DNA of 64,000 nt from Plectrocnemia conspersa. Its lineage: Eukaryota; Arthropoda; Insecta; Trichoptera; Polycentropodidae. The stretch lies in NCBI GenBank assembly GCA_009617715.1, contig VTFK01000162.1, forward strand, positions 186,001 through 250,000. The letters run 5' to 3'. Below are positions 47,051 through 61,365 of this stretch, piece after piece; within the stretch, counting starts at the first letter, position 1, and every line of letters starts with the position of its first letter. The notes beneath the pieces were generated by a model. That model had not been told where the DNA came from. It ran no database searches and saw only the letters and a list, made by a program, of their open reading frames with translations. The position numbers and the translations under genes were made by a program.

Positions 47051-47740
47051 AATACAAAACAAAAAAGTATATAGTTTCCCTACAGGAATACAATTCAATC
47101 GCGAGAATAATGTGCATAATTTGCGCCAGTAAATAATAATAGAGTACACGAGAGATTTCTCCTCTCGTATCAATTTTCAATATTGAGTCGAGCTCCCTGA
47201 ACAATGTTACCGTTTCCCCCATTTATTACAGCTAATATAAAAATTTGCCACTTTTTACTGTGTACTCCCACGTTGAAAACTTTGCAGCGATACGCTGTCA
47301 AATAATTTAATAATCCGCCATATAAAACTTTATTCAATATGCGTGCATTTTTAACAATTCTGTCGCTTAGCGAGATAAATAATGCACGTATCGAGAAGTG
47401 TTTTTTCGAAGAATATCCATAAATTATTAATGGCACGCCCGTGTATGAATTCAGCGGCGTGGGATGATAAAAAATGCATAATTCAACCGTGGCACCCTTG
47501 ACCGCCATTTATATAAACGTTGCGTGATAGGGTGTCGTTATAAGGGCGGCGGAAAAATAACACCATTCCACAGATTCATAACTGATATGTGTGAATACCG
47601 CACATTTGCATTCAAGGTGGAGAGTGAATTGGATGTGAAAAAAATTGGAAACGCTTTCATAGTAAATATACACATTACGTGTGCGTTTGATGTACAACTC
47701 CAAATGAAGCTATGCATTGGAAAACATATTTGTAGCGTGA
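47051..47740. other. Less AT-rich single-copy island
   Basis: Two adjoining minus-strand frames (46932-47222, 47170-47508) and others on both strands are open for 64-112 codons but show no domain, start context or splice structure. Hox-like ATTTATAT and CCATAAATTATTAATGG words occur at about 47416-47436 and 47505-47515. Regulatory DNA is as likely as any gene. Confidence 0.3.
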
Positions 47741-48960
47741 CTTTATATCAATAAAAAACGCAATATATGACCTCCATGTTTTTTAAATATTTTTTTATGA
47801 AATGTATTTTGATCCAAAATATAGTATGGGTTGGTAAACATGAGACGCATACTGGAAATTAGAAAGAGCAAAAGTATATATGAATAACACCCGCGAGAGA
47901 AATAATACATATTTAGATTTAGTTAATATTTTAATATTTGTATTTATAAATATTTACATATTATTGGTTTTAAGTGTAAATTAGTTACATAATACATAAT
48001 TGTGCTATTTTATTTTTACCATACTACAATAATATAATACATATTCAAAATTATGTCAAAGATCTTAAACCGAAAAAACACTGCAATAAATGTCATAAAA
48101 AAAGTTCATAGGAGAACTGATGTAAAACCAGCAATTTATTTAATAAAAATGTAATTTTATATGATACTATATAAGGCGTTGAGAATATTAACAGTGAACT
48201 CGACAAAGGTATGTTTCGAGATAATTATTTTCAAAGTTAAGAACATACAAGCTAAATTTATATTTATTAAGAACATACAAGCTAAATTTACATTAACCCT
48301 TAACTATCTAGAAACTTAAAAAACATAAATAATGTTTAGCTTGCTCAAATCCGTTTAAGACAAGAGACTAGTAGCAATTGAAAGATAATGCGTTGCATTT
48401 TCAGTTTGCCTGTAATATTATGAAAGTTGTGGTGAATATTCGATTTTCATCCAATAAAAAGTTTTGTTCTTATTTTATACCCCTACAGGGATTTATTCCT
48501 AAATTGACATATAACTATATTATATTTCGAGTTTTAAAACATATTATGCAATAATTAATATAAAATAAATATTAAGTTCTTTCTTAACGCATTATTCAAT
48601 AAATATAATATATACAGCCTGTTTTTTATAAAGAGTAGTTCATTTATAAAAATATATTAAGGATTAGCTTATGTCTAAAATTTAATTCTGCATTATGAAT
48701 AAACGTTAAAAAATAAATCCATAAATTTATACTATTCCATGAACTTTTAACTTCCACAATACTAGTATAAGCATAAAGCAAAATATATGTGATAATTGAG
48801 TAGAAGTTAAATAACAAAAAATAATAAAAATAATGTTTTTAATCAATATACAATATTTATATTGTACAGATATCAATATTTTCCAAAAAAACCTATTACA
48901 TAAAAATATAGAAAAAATACATACACACACTAAAGAAATTGTCGACAAACGCGCTTTTTG
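47741..48960. other. AT-rich gene-free stretch
   Basis: Nothing except the short tandem repeat at 48237-48296. Confidence 0.5.
48237..48296 (+). repeat. Tandem duplication, 30-bp unit, two copies
   Basis: 'ttaagaacatacaagctaaa' begins both units (48237-48266, 48267-48296). They differ only at the last bases ('tttatattta' against 'tttacattaa'), so the duplication is recent compared with the other repeats here. Confidence 0.9.
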
Positions 48961-49345
48961 CGCTAGTGTAAGTTCTATTCTAGTTTCGTAAGCCCTCAAA
49001 TTGTATTTTATGGTCAAAATATATTTCGGCCTTAGGGCTCGCAGCTCGCTTACAAAAAAGGCAAACGGTCGATAAGAACCCGCTAAATGTACAAATATGT
49101 CCACCGTTTATGGCAATATTGTTATTATGGCAAAATTATATACTGCTATGTTTTTTTCCTCATCGGAATGAATCGAAAGAAATTAAATTTGCATTTCATG
49201 AAATAATAGAGGGAAAAAGCGCGCAATGCATACCCCATAACCGTACGGCGCCTCATTATTTTTTAACGAGATATCCTACATGTGCGTTGTTAAAGTGCCA
49301 CCTTAACGAGAACTTATGGGCGTTGGGTATATTTTTAATTATTTC
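48961..49345. other. Less AT-rich island
   Basis: A plus-strand frame (49110-49349) and a minus-strand frame (48727-49104) are open without domains. No support for a gene. Confidence 0.25.
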
Positions 49346-49429
49346 ATGAGGGATTTAATTCGTTTATTGTTTATTTTTCATTGTTTTCAGTGCGACATTT
49401 ATTTGACGTTATGTAGAATGATTAATTTA

Positions 49430-49815
49430 GTTTAAATGAAAAAGTGGCTCTCATTAATGCCGACGAGTGAAGTAGAGACCGCGAAGGCCTTTTGTCGACT
49501 TGGGGTCTCAAGACAATGCTTGGGCCGAAGCCGTGTGCGGGCCGGCAAAAAAGGGACGAGAATTTTCCGCTCTCAGTGTCCCAAAAAAAAAGAACGTTCC
49601 ATTATACCATCTTGCCCTTCGTCAAGGATGACAAACTTATTTTTATATTTATACTCTTTGACCGAATTACGACAAAATTGTTTTACGTTGTTTGGATTTA
49701 TTTATTCGGGACGAGGGTATTCACGTCCGAATTCCGACGACAAAAGTAAGGGAACTAGAAGAAGACACACGTCAACGGAGGATTTTCAACATACGCCCCC
49801 ATACGTGACAGCGTA
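49430..49815. other. GC-richer island with two overlapping open frames
   Basis: The longest open frame of the window (49436-49816, 126 codons, MKKWLSLMPTSEVETAKAFC at its start) overlaps another plus-strand frame (49492-49749, 85 codons). Neither resembles a family I know and both run through an A9 tract, where true coding sequence would be frameshift-prone. The start has an ATG with 'gtttaaatga' context. I regard non-coding as more likely, but this is the first place to test for a short gene. Confidence 0.3.
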
Positions 49816-50584
49816 ATTTCATCGAATTGATTTATTAAAATATTATAGATAGAGTGTTTTTTTTCTTCTAAAATTATCTCTCAGCCCTGGTGCGTATTTT
49901 GCGACCTCTAAATAATATATTAAGATTTTTATTGCCCTCTCTGTGTGATGAATCACCCCATTATTCAGCCCGTGCGTTTGGCTCTGAAGCGAATTTATGT
50001 GCACTCAAACGTTTCAAAGACTTTTTCAAGGGTCATCAGTTTCAGCATCATGCCGGAATGATGGTCCAGCGCGCTGAAATATCATCAACTACCCATCACG
50101 CATAATTAGATATAATTAATCAAGTTTATGTAATTAAATTTTGTCGGAGAACTGCTATAAATAAGTTGTTATATTAAAATTATACGTAAACTAACTGTTG
50201 GTCTACCTCACTATCGTGAGGTACCGAAGCTAGCGAGTGTGCGATTGCCAGACCCTCAGCTTTTTGGGTTTTAAATATAATATTATTTATGCTTCGTTCT
50301 GATTTAAAAAAAAATATATTTTTAAATTGATAGGTTTAAATTAGACATTATTATTTAGGATTTTCAATGATGGTCAAAATGGTTCAATCTATAAAAAACT
50401 ACTTAACATTTTCAATTCATTTGAAAATAGGTTTACAACTTGACTAAATAGTTCCAAAAGAAAACATTTTATATTATTTAACGTTACTTTTAAAATTTAG
50501 ATATTTAATGATAAATCTAAATATTGTATATCATTTATAAATAGGTTTAAAACTTAGCTAGATAATAATAAATTAAGCATTGTA
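49816..50584. other. AT-rich DNA with a small GC patch
   Basis: A GC patch at about 49880-50100 has a 71-codon frame of no known type. The rest is featureless. Confidence 0.35.
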
Positions 50585-51053
50585 CAGTGAAATTTCAATA
50601 AAGCAAAGTTCACGGAATTAATGAATATATTTTGGTAAACTAAATATTCGTTATATTGAATGTTGGGAAGATAATATATTTTTATGTTATTTTTAATTAT
50701 CTTATAAGGTTGACAGATCGTTTTTTGCTTATTTTTATGAATACTGTATGAAAAACAATAAAATTTGTGAATATAATGTTTTATAAAAAAAGTTTGACGG
50801 TCAGCGAAACAACTGTAATGTCGCTTTTGAACACATCTAGCACACGCCAAGTCAAAGACGAACTGAATTTGGAGAAATATTGTGTCAAGTTGTAACGTCA
50901 TTATTTAATTTGGATCGATATATTTCGTTATACTGAGATCAGTCTTCGTTACAATGAAAACATTTTTTTATGAAAGTTTTTCAGGGACATATTGTTGATT
51001 TTTTAAACTGGGAATTTCGTTATTTCGGTATTTTTTACAAAGAGATTTCGCTG
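50585..51053 (+). mobile_element. Pogo/Tigger-like MITE, copy 1 (469 bp)
   Basis: Begins 'cagtgaaatttcaataaagc' after TA and ends 'agagatttcgctg', whose complement cagcgaaatctct is an imperfect match to the start. It is collinear over its whole length with 56531-56990. Near both ends it carries repeats of 'ttcgttatactgag'-like words, as in pogo/Tigger elements. A minus-strand frame (FDLACARCVQKRHYSCFAD) is shared with copy 2, but no catalytic motifs are visible, so it is a non-autonomous derivative. Confidence 0.8.
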
Positions 51054-52337
51054 CATTTAACACAATTTTATGATAAATTTAAATTTTAGTAATAAGAACG
51101 TTTTTAAGTTACACCATAAAGTTACTTCATAATTTTTAAATTAAATTTTTTAATTAAATTTACTAATTAGAAAGAAACAATAAACTGAAAATATCAAGCA
51201 CATAATCTGTTATTTTAGACCAAAAGTGCGCTTTAAAATTTTGAATAATTTTGGAACCTTTGTCTATTTTTATTAAAAAATATTTGTTTTTCGGCGCAGC
51301 ATTATATATTTTAATAATTAATAAGTGCAAAATTTTTTCACTTTTTGCACATTTAAAATTAATAATAAACTAAACATATTTAAATTCTATAATAAATTAA
51401 GAATATTTGAAATCCATAATAAAATAAAAAATATTTTTAATGTTGAAAAAAATATTTTGAATAAATCTTGAAGTTTAATTCTGATACTTTATAATTTAAA
51501 AAATATTTAAATTACTGTTATACAATTTTGTGTAGTTTATTTTCAAAGGCGTCAGTAAGAGGGATTCTTGCAGCACTATATGTTTAGTAGTTGGTTGGTA
51601 ATGAATAGTACTTATTTTGAAACTTTTCCACTCATTGTTGAAAATGTTTTTTGAAGCGAAATTTTAACTTTAAATTGCCAATGTTCGCCAAAATTTAAGT
51701 TTATTTTTTTCTGTATCCCGTTTAAACTAAAAATATTTTAAAAAATATTTTTTTTAGAATTTGATGATTTATATACATTTTGATAAGTGTTTTACAATTT
51801 AAATCGGTAAAATCAATTTTGTTGTTTGTTCTCAAACGCGCCCAAAATCAGGGATTTCCCTTAAAATTTTGTTTACATGTGACAGTTCTTGTCATTTGGC
51901 AAGCACTCGCTGCGCCCATTTCTGTTCAATTAAATAAACAGTAAAATATGTTATAACCACGGCGTTTTTCTTACAAAGTGTCAATTGAAGAAGATTCAAA
52001 GCATTGGAATTATAGAAAATATAATTAAAACTATATATTATGAGTGTGCTAGTAAGTATTTGGTTATATGAATAATTTATCATGTTTATTCTAACAAAAT
52101 TACTATTGACTTTCCAGAATCTAATATTAAAAGACAGACAGCAGTGATTGGACAATGAAAGATATTCATACCAAAGTTAAATAAACATATTACAATGCTA
52201 GTAATAATGAAAAATCTCGTATTAGTGTAAACAAAAAGTTACATTTTACCCACTATATAGTATCGTTTACAGTTAATTTTCAAAAGCAATGATAGATCTA
52301 ATAACATTTACGTATGGCAAACAATTAATATATGACA
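51054..52337. other. Very AT-rich gene-free stretch
   Basis: Nothing recognisable. Confidence 0.5.
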
Positions 52338-52389
52338 TATTGCGACAATTTTGAAGAAGATAAAGAGATGCCAATCTACATGTTTAATC

Positions 52390-52397
52390 CTCTACAG
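52390..52397 (+). repeat. Target-site duplication, left copy
   Basis: 'ctctacag', identical to 53882-53889. An 8-bp duplication is the hallmark of hAT insertion. Confidence 0.95.
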
Positions 52398-53881
<1,484 letters not shown>

Positions 53882-53889
53882 CTCTACAG
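53882..53889 (+). repeat. Target-site duplication, right copy
   Basis: 'ctctacag', identical to 52390-52397. Confidence 0.95.
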
Positions 53890-54103
53890 TAACTTCCGTC
53901 AATTTATAAAGAACATACTACATAAGTTTGATGTAATTGAATATCTTGAATTTGGCTATTCCGAAAGAGGAATGATTGACACAGAACAAAACTTGAATAA
54001 AAACCATGACGTATACATATTTTGCCACTTCGAAATTAAAAATAACCCACTCTTAGATATTTTTGCTAGGAATTATTCCAGGTATGCAATCACAAATTTA
54101 TAA

Positions 54104-54600
54104 TCATTGTAAAATCTCGTTTATTAGATAACATCCAAGAAACTACACATTTATAAGCTGTCCGTTGGCTGATATATATTATATATAGCGTTCCCACTTC
54201 GACAGCGCCGATTTGATCGACATTAACTTTCAATCCTTATACATACTGAAGATATATTACATGTTCACGTTTTAAACATAACTGGTTTATTTGCAATTCT
54301 TAAAATCTAACGTTATTGTGCATTAAATTGTATGTAATATAAAAAGAAAAACTCACTTTTCGGCCTTGGAGCCCGTCGCCGGGAATTCAAAATTTGAATA
54401 TTTCATTACAAAGATTGTTTTATGATTGTTTATCTTCTATGTATTCTTCTAATCCTTAACACATTATGTATATATTTAATTTTCATTGTTATAACACACC
54501 TGGTTCATTTGCAATCCAATTATTTATATTCAGACAAATGACGAATTAATGAAAATTATTGTTGCGTAGCAAAATTTTGTTATTAAATAATAATTATTTA
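54104..54600 (+). repeat. AT-rich DNA with a diverged direct duplication
   Basis: About 54231-54303 and 54450-54520 share 'taacacat', 'catgttcacgttttaaacat'/'attttcattgttataacac' with decay, and a clear 'ctggttyatttgcaatyc'. At 54187-54212 'gcgttcccacttcgacagcg' echoes the loop of the foldback family, without an arm. A GC patch at about 54355-54390 is unexplained. Confidence 0.4.
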
Positions 54601-55320
54601 AAACTGTTGTCACGGTACTGTCAGCCATCTTGTTTAATAGTTGAATGCTTATTTTTCATTGGTCAAAACAACAGAATGTATAACCTTTGCATAAATTAAA
54701 ACAGAAACCATTATTTTTAAGCAATTAAATATATAAAAACGTTATAAAAGTTTAACACATGATTTGAAATATTATATAATATAAAGTAAAACCATTCTTA
54801 AAAAAAACTATAATATTATTTAATTTATTAAAATTAATTTTCTTAATCGATAATTTGCATTCTATTTTTTTACACATTTTCTTGCACGCAAGGACAATTG
54901 CACTCAGGGACTATTTCTCTAACGGACTATTGCTCAAAATAAACTGAATTCTGTTTTTTAAGATTGTCATCAGATTATTATAAAAAAAAATGTTTTTTGC
55001 GTACATAAACATAGATATAAAATATAATACATAATAGTACATTTGAATCCACCACTATATGTTATAATCCAATGTTAACAATTATGAGTCTCATCCACAT
55101 TAAATTGCATAATTTATACAGATTATGTACCGTATTATAATTGAGTTTTCCTTTATGCACTGACCGTTAAATTCAGCCAAAGGGCACATCAATTTGCAAT
55201 CGGCAGCTCCGTTCAATTTTCCGCTGATGATTCGCTTAACGGTTAATTTTATCCATTAATTATTATAAAATATTACATCACACTTTAAAGTGCTGAAACA
55301 CGTTTTTAAAGTGATACTAG
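54601..55320. other. AT-rich gene-free stretch
   Basis: Nothing recognisable. Confidence 0.5.
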
Positions 55321-55545
55321 CACACCACAGCATATTTTTTCATCTCGACCCGAGGCAATGTGGATAAAAGGGAAACTTTTCGCGCGGCTACGTGTTTGTT
55401 CTGCGGCCTTTACAATTAAGAGGCGGCTCCCTGTCCAGAGGAGGTCTTCAGATCTTTTGAAGTGGTATTACGCTAACTGGCACTAGGAGTAACCGAGTAA
55501 GCAACCCTTTCTCGTACACTTCTTTTTGTCACAGTGTATGATGAG
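55321..55545. other. GC-richer single-copy island
   Basis: Compact island with no open frame of note, lying about 110 bp upstream of the juxtaposed splice-site motif at 55631-55661. Role unknown. Confidence 0.3.
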
Positions 55546-55630
55546 ACACAATTTGGTTACGCGACTATTTTTATTCAATATCTTATTTTTATAAACATTT
55601 GTAGTATGTTTTATCTAATGTATCATGTCA

Positions 55631-55661
55631 CTAACAATGTTTTTGTTTGTTACAGGTGAGT
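55631..55661 (+). promoter_or_regulatory. Candidate recursive splice site (juxtaposed 3' and 5' splice signals)
   Basis: A branch-point-like CTAAC (55631-55635) is followed by a T/G-rich pyrimidine tract 'tgtttttgtttgttacag' ending at 55655. Immediately next comes GTGAGT (55656-55661). A strong acceptor fused to a strong donor with no exon between is the hallmark of ratcheting points known from long insect introns. No exon was recognised on either side, so it is a sequence-based candidate only. Confidence 0.4.
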
Positions 55662-56530
55662 GTTCTTAATCTTAATCAGTAATACTTAATCAGACAGTTA
55701 AGGTAAATACTATTTATTTTGAGAATAATATTGTTCTGTATAACGTTTTGCTAAATTTCACTTTTAATTATATATATTTTATTTGTACAATTATATTTAT
55801 AAGATAATATAATAATTTTGGAAAATTCATTATATAAATATATTTAGAAGTAATATTATAATAATTTTTATTCTTGATTGCTGTGTAAATAATCAAAGTT
55901 CGCAGCAAATTTGTTAAACCATCAACACAAAATGTTTATCTAAGACATACATATGTAACCTTTGCAAATTAAATAGCGTTCATCCTACGTAAACTGTATA
56001 ATGTCACCGTCGTATCGTCTGAGTGAACAACGTTTACCGTAGTTATTATATTAATATAATAAATGACTAACCCCTTGAAATGTATTTTATATCTTGAGCG
56101 CTACAACTAGAAAAAGCGGGTGTTTTATAAGCGTTTCTCAATTTCACGGAAGTAAGTCGGGGTTAAAATGATGGCATCCTCCCGACAGTCATCAATCATC
56201 TGGAGAAGCATCAAATAGTAGAATATTAATGGGAAGACTCTTGATCCCGTGGGATTTTCCTCCGAACACCCTTAAACTAACTTACCTTATTTTGGACGGT
56301 GTTCTGACGCGTCACCCTCAAAATATAAAGACGCTAAAAATCTATTATATTATAATTTATTAAATTAAAGAAAATCATGTGAAATATGTTTATAATAACT
56401 GTTGATAATATAAAATAATATATATTATTTAATGTGTTGTTGTTTTTTTCAAAAATATATCAAACGGAAAACAAATTTATCTTTAGATTTCATATTTTTT
56501 TGACAAAATAGTAACTGAACTTTTTGTGAA
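55662..56530. other. AT-rich gene-free stretch
   Basis: Nothing supported. A less AT-rich patch at 56090-56330 has no open frame. Confidence 0.45.
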
Positions 56531-56990
56531 CAGTGAAATCTCAGTACAGCGAAGTTCATGAGACCGAAGAAAAATTTCGTTATACTGAAAATTCGTTATA
56601 TTGAAACTTTTTATTTTATTTTTAATAACCATATTACTATAGCATCAAAATAATACTTTACAAGTTTTTTTGTCCATTTTTAATGATACTCTAATGAACA
56701 CAAAAAAATAGTTAAGAAAATGTTTTATAAAAAAGTTTGAGTGTCGGCGAAACACCTTGAATGTTGCTTGTAAACACATCTGGCACATGCCAAGTCAAGG
56801 ACGAACTGAATTTGTAGAAGTATTGTGTCAAGTTGTAACGTCATTCTTAAATTCAGATCAAAATATTTCGTTATACTGAGATGAGTCTTTGTTACAATTA
56901 AAACCATTTTGTATTAAAGTTTTTCGATTTTCATATTGAAGATTCGCTATACTGGGAATTTCGTTATTTTGGTATTCGTTAGATTTAACT
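56531..56990 (+). mobile_element. Pogo/Tigger-like MITE, copy 2 (460 bp)
   Basis: Begins 'cagtgaaatctcagtacagc' and is collinear with 50585-51053. Shared stretches include 'atgttttataaaaaa.gttt', 'ggcgaaac'/'agcgaaac', 'aagtcaaggacgaactgaat', 'gtgtcaagttgtaacgtcat' and 'gggaatttcgttatttt'. It has several TTCGTTATACTGA-like words near its ends. Its 3' terminus is more eroded ('agatttaact'). The minus-strand frame LDLACARCVYKQHSRCFAD is shared with copy 1. Confidence 0.8.
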
Positions 56991-58589
56991 TTTTTGGTTT
57001 ATTTGGCTGAATCCGAATTTTGATATAATTTTTTTTTTATATAAAGTCGGATATACGAAATTCTGCAAATAATGAACATCTTGACCAATATTTAGGATAA
57101 TTTTTATCGTATAATCTCAGCTTTAAAAATATTGCTAAGTCTGAGCAGTCTCAACGATCTCATCAACAATATTTTATCCTATGTAGTATTTACTATGTTC
57201 TCTTTATATTCTCTTTATTATTTGTTTATATGATTATATTTTAAATTGTGATTTTTGAACTGAAATGATTATTAAGCATTTCATATTTGTAAACCCTATA
57301 TACAAGTTTATTATTTACCCCTTACAAATTGGTAAATCACGATGATATTTTATAGAAATAAGTAGATCGCAACTACAAATAGGTTAGGCTGCCCTTATCC
57401 AAAATATAATGAAAGATACTTTTTTTGCCTTATATTTAATATGAAAATCATATTTTTATTGTGTTGTATATTTTTATTTTGCTATATTTTTAGTAAGTAT
57501 GTATAGTCAATTGTATTACTCAATTAATTTATCTCATATTAGAGTTTTTTTATCGATGTTATCAATAGTTATTTAATAGTAAAATTCTTACCAATTCCTC
57601 AAATCATAATAAATCAATTTTAATATTTACATTTTCTAAATTAAATAAAACAGAGGCTAACATTTTATATAAATCAGATTAATAAAAACTAATTACAGTG
57701 TTAGATCTTAAACATCCCCAAAAAACTACAAAAAAATCAGATTTATTGTATAGAACCCAAAATTTATTTCAAAAATAAATTAAATGTGTTGTTCGTATTA
57801 TATCATTTTATTAATGACTATAAAAATGCAATTAAAATTTTTTTTTTAAAAGCTAAAGGTTATGAATGCCTAAAGCGGAAAACTAATGAGTTTAATTTCA
57901 GACTGTAATTTTACATGTAGGTACATATAATATATCGAATTATTATTTTTTTCAAAAAATAGTGTAAATATAAAATTGTTTATTAAACTATAGTATTTTT
58001 AGTACTTATATATGCAACAAATATACTATAACATAATTTGCAAGTTCATGCAATTTAACAACCACTTAAACTTGACACTGCATGAAATGATCTCTCTATT
58101 ATGTCATATTGCTATAGCCGCAATTCACATTATATAACGAAGCAATTTATAATCAAATATATATTAAATATACTATTATATTTACAAGTTGAACGCTAAT
58201 TTTCTAAGCAACTCAATATTATATAATTATTTTATACAAAACTAGTTAGTTCGTTGGTTGTTCTTAAAGGAATTCGAAATCCTGAACGTCTCGCTTGAAC
58301 CTATTACTTCCAAATTTATTCAATTTCGATTTGTGCGGTCCAAAAGGCATCAGAGCGTGAAACAAAGTTAATAAACATGAACTCAATAATCAAATATGGC
58401 GCTATTGAAAGTAGTCCGTTAAATAAATATAAATAAAATAGGAAATAAAAACCTTTGCTGAATACTATATGTAAATCACATGTCTTTGTTAATGAAACAT
58501 TTTGCACTAAAAAAAAAAGAAAATATAAATAAGATATTGCAATGATTTCACCTTTTGAATAACTTTGTTTTATTAAGAAAAATTATCAT
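56991..58589. other. Very AT-rich gene-free stretch
   Basis: Nothing recognisable. Confidence 0.5.
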
Positions 58590-59030
58590 TCAATCTTACG
58601 TTATTCTTCGCAATCGATTTCGTTTTTCCACCGCCTAGCTTTTCCGACCGAATTGACCCGCCTTCTAATCAAATTATTTGGGCCGTATTAAATACGGCGC
58701 ATAATCAACTCGTCATGCCGTCTCAAAAAGTATCGTTTTATTTTATTAATGTATTTTTTAGCTACTTATAATAATAAAAGAAAATAATGCCTAGAAAGAA
58801 TTTGTAAAATCTGAATCGCGGTGACACTAATCCATTATAATGAGAAAATATGCCAAAAATTTCTGCGCAATAGATTAAAGAACGGACAAGACCAGAAGGG
58901 TGGGACCTAATCGTATCGCTTCAAGTGGAAGGGATGCTGTAGATTTTGTTTTTGGAAGTAGCCAGAAAAAGGTACACGGGATCCGAGTCAACCGATCCCT
59001 TCGTGTGAATACATTATTTTTCTAGTACCT
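58590..59030. other. GC-richer island in two blocks
   Basis: Blocks at about 58600-58740 and 58860-59030. The second has a short open frame, TDKTRRVGPNRIASSGRDAV, ending at a stop near 59026 with no ATG and no known domain. Possibly regulatory. Confidence 0.3.
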
Positions 59031-59967
59031 TAAAACCCGCGTGTCTCTTGTCATTTTAACATATATGCTAATGTATATATTTATAAATATACAGAACGGG
59101 TTAAAGAAAATTATTACCTCTTTAACATCTTATAATGTAATATACAGTTATAAAAAAAATATAATTTTCAATGGAGAGACATATCTTCCATATGGCGATG
59201 GTTGTTGAATAAATAACAAATTGTTTGACAATAATGTAATAAAGATTATAGTTAAATCGTGTATGTTGATTTATGATCTGTTAAATTAATACAATAATGC
59301 TACCATTTCATCTTGATTTATGAAATTATAGTAGCGTCAATAACGTCTATATTAAAATTTCGCGATTCAAAAATACCGTAAGATGAGAATCGAGAAAGTT
59401 GAGAAACTTGTATTTTTCAATGTGAATTTAAATGGTTATATTTGACTTAAATGTAACATTCCAGTTCGTCTTATAACTGCGTAGTTTTTATTTTGAATAC
59501 GGTAAAAGGAAACAGACAGAAAAGTTGGATAAAATATTATAAATTATTTTATATATTTTAAAACATTATCCGCAACATTTAGAACAAAATTTCAATATTA
59601 GTACCACTGAAATTAATTAACCTTGATTATCGTGCTTGAGGGAATATTATTTTAGCTAAGATCGATCATGTATAATAATTAGATTTTCCTAGATTTACCC
59701 AATTTCTAAGATAGTTAATTTATTAAAATCATGCTGCGAAGGCTTTGTGATATAATATCCAAATAACACAGCTATAGATTAAGTAGTTAGTTTATTAGAA
59801 TATAATAATTTTACAATTTTTATATTTAATTTAATCAATTATATTTAATCTACCATTCTGACTTATGTGTCCATGTGTTTGTTTTTATAGTTAATTCGTT
59901 ATAAAAAATGTTGTGCAATCCTCGCCTGCGTCCGAAGGATAGAGTCGTTTTCGATAATCGGTATAAT
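59031..59967. other. AT-rich gene-free stretch
   Basis: Nothing recognisable. Confidence 0.5.
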
Positions 59968-60440
59968 TTCTAGATTTTAGTAAAGTTTACGTAAAGAGGG
60001 AAGCGGCTGGTTTCTCAGCCATCTTTGTTAATGATTGCTTACATTTTTAATTTTGCATGAACTCACGTATATCCGAGTTGGAGGAGCTGAGTTCGAAGTT
60101 TTTGTTGTGTTGTCAAAAGCGAGTTCTAAATAGAAGTATATATTTAAGTGCAGTGTATCTGTTCTTATACACTTGGTCAGTCTGGTGGAGGTTTCATACT
60201 TATTTTCGCTGCAACGGCCAATTGCAAATATTTGGGAGTGTTGTTATTCGTATATTTGTTTACTAACATTACTGTATTGCGCGTCAAATTTGAACAGATG
60301 TGCGACTTGTCCTTATAAACTATAATCTGCTGTCAATACAATATAATAAGATAGCACTTGCATTTAGAAAAAACATATAACGACATTTGCTTTCTTATAA
60401 AAAGTAATTGGTTTGTGCCGCTTTTAACGCGTAACGCGTG
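59968..60440 (+). repeat. Dispersed repeat R3, copy 2
   Basis: Collinear with 24165-24640, including 'acgtaaagagggaagcggct', 'gcgagttc', 'gtgtatct', 'ttggtcagtctg', 'agcacttgcattta' and 'gtgccgcttttaacgcgt'. The 69-codon frame at 60057-60266 is not conserved in copy 1. Confidence 0.7.
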
Positions 60441-60740
60441 CCACCAGTAACCGATGGACCCCAATATATACAATTGAACTTGTTAAATATCAACTAGAAG
60501 TAATAAAAAACATCGAAAGTTTACGAATATTTAGTAATTTTGAATAATATATTATATATTTCTGATATATAAAGCCGCAATATCTTGATATTGATAATTT
60601 ATAAATAATATTTAACAATACAACTGCAGCTTTAATATATACTTTTTTGTTAGAGAGGACTCAAATAATATTTCTGAAATATTTATATATGAGATATTTG
60701 TATTTCAGTACCTTTTTGATAAGAGTATTTTGATAAAACT
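60441..60740. other. AT-rich gene-free stretch
   Basis: Nothing recognisable. Confidence 0.4.
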
Positions 60741-60935
60741 TATTGCATTCTCGGCGTAGCGTCAACGCAAAGAAGAACTTTTTATAATTTCTGGGGAGCG
60801 GTGTTGACAACGAATCAATGTTCTGTGACTTTCGGCTGCGAGTTTTAGACTGCCTTAGAGAGTCGCGATCGCGCCCCTTAACCTTACCCGTCGCGGCCAG
60901 GACGTCAGCGCTCGAGAACGCTCCATTTGCATAAA
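60741..60935. other. Small GC-richer island
   Basis: A minus-strand 101-codon frame (60661-60966) crosses it. It starts on ATG near a TATA-like stretch and includes MVYANGAFSSADVLAATGKV near its start, but no domain is recognisable and it runs into AT-rich low-complexity sequence. Treated as non-coding. Confidence 0.3.
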
Positions 60936-61365
60936 CCATCCAGTATAAAAAAATAACCAAAATCAAAAAAATATTTCAGGATTTTATTAAAGTAGTAATA
61001 AGTGACGTTAAAATCCGTTATAAATTAAATATTGAAGAATAAATGTTTTTTACAAGCCGTATAAAACGTAACCATAATTGTTTTCCAAGAAACGATTGAT
61101 AAATTAGACTTAGTAAGTACTTTTAGAATTTTTTATTTATTTTAAAAATCCTTTCCAATAACAAATTTAGTATAAAAGGTAACTGAACTAGCGCTAGCTT
61201 TATTTTAGTCCAATGTGAATTAAACCATTACGGCGTGATTCATGTACGTCTTATAATACAGTTGTTTGTGAACAAAGACATTATACATCTCATTTATATG
61301 TACATAGGTACGCATCATATACATATAATACAATAAAACACGTATAATATAATTAAGATTGAGCG
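60936..61365. other. AT-rich gene-free stretch
   Basis: Nothing recognisable. Confidence 0.4.

Noticed and set aside
46932..47508. Adjoining minus-strand frames of 96 and 112 codons
   Set aside because: No family resemblance, overlapping in different frames, and hydrophobic low-complexity content typical of AT-rich DNA.
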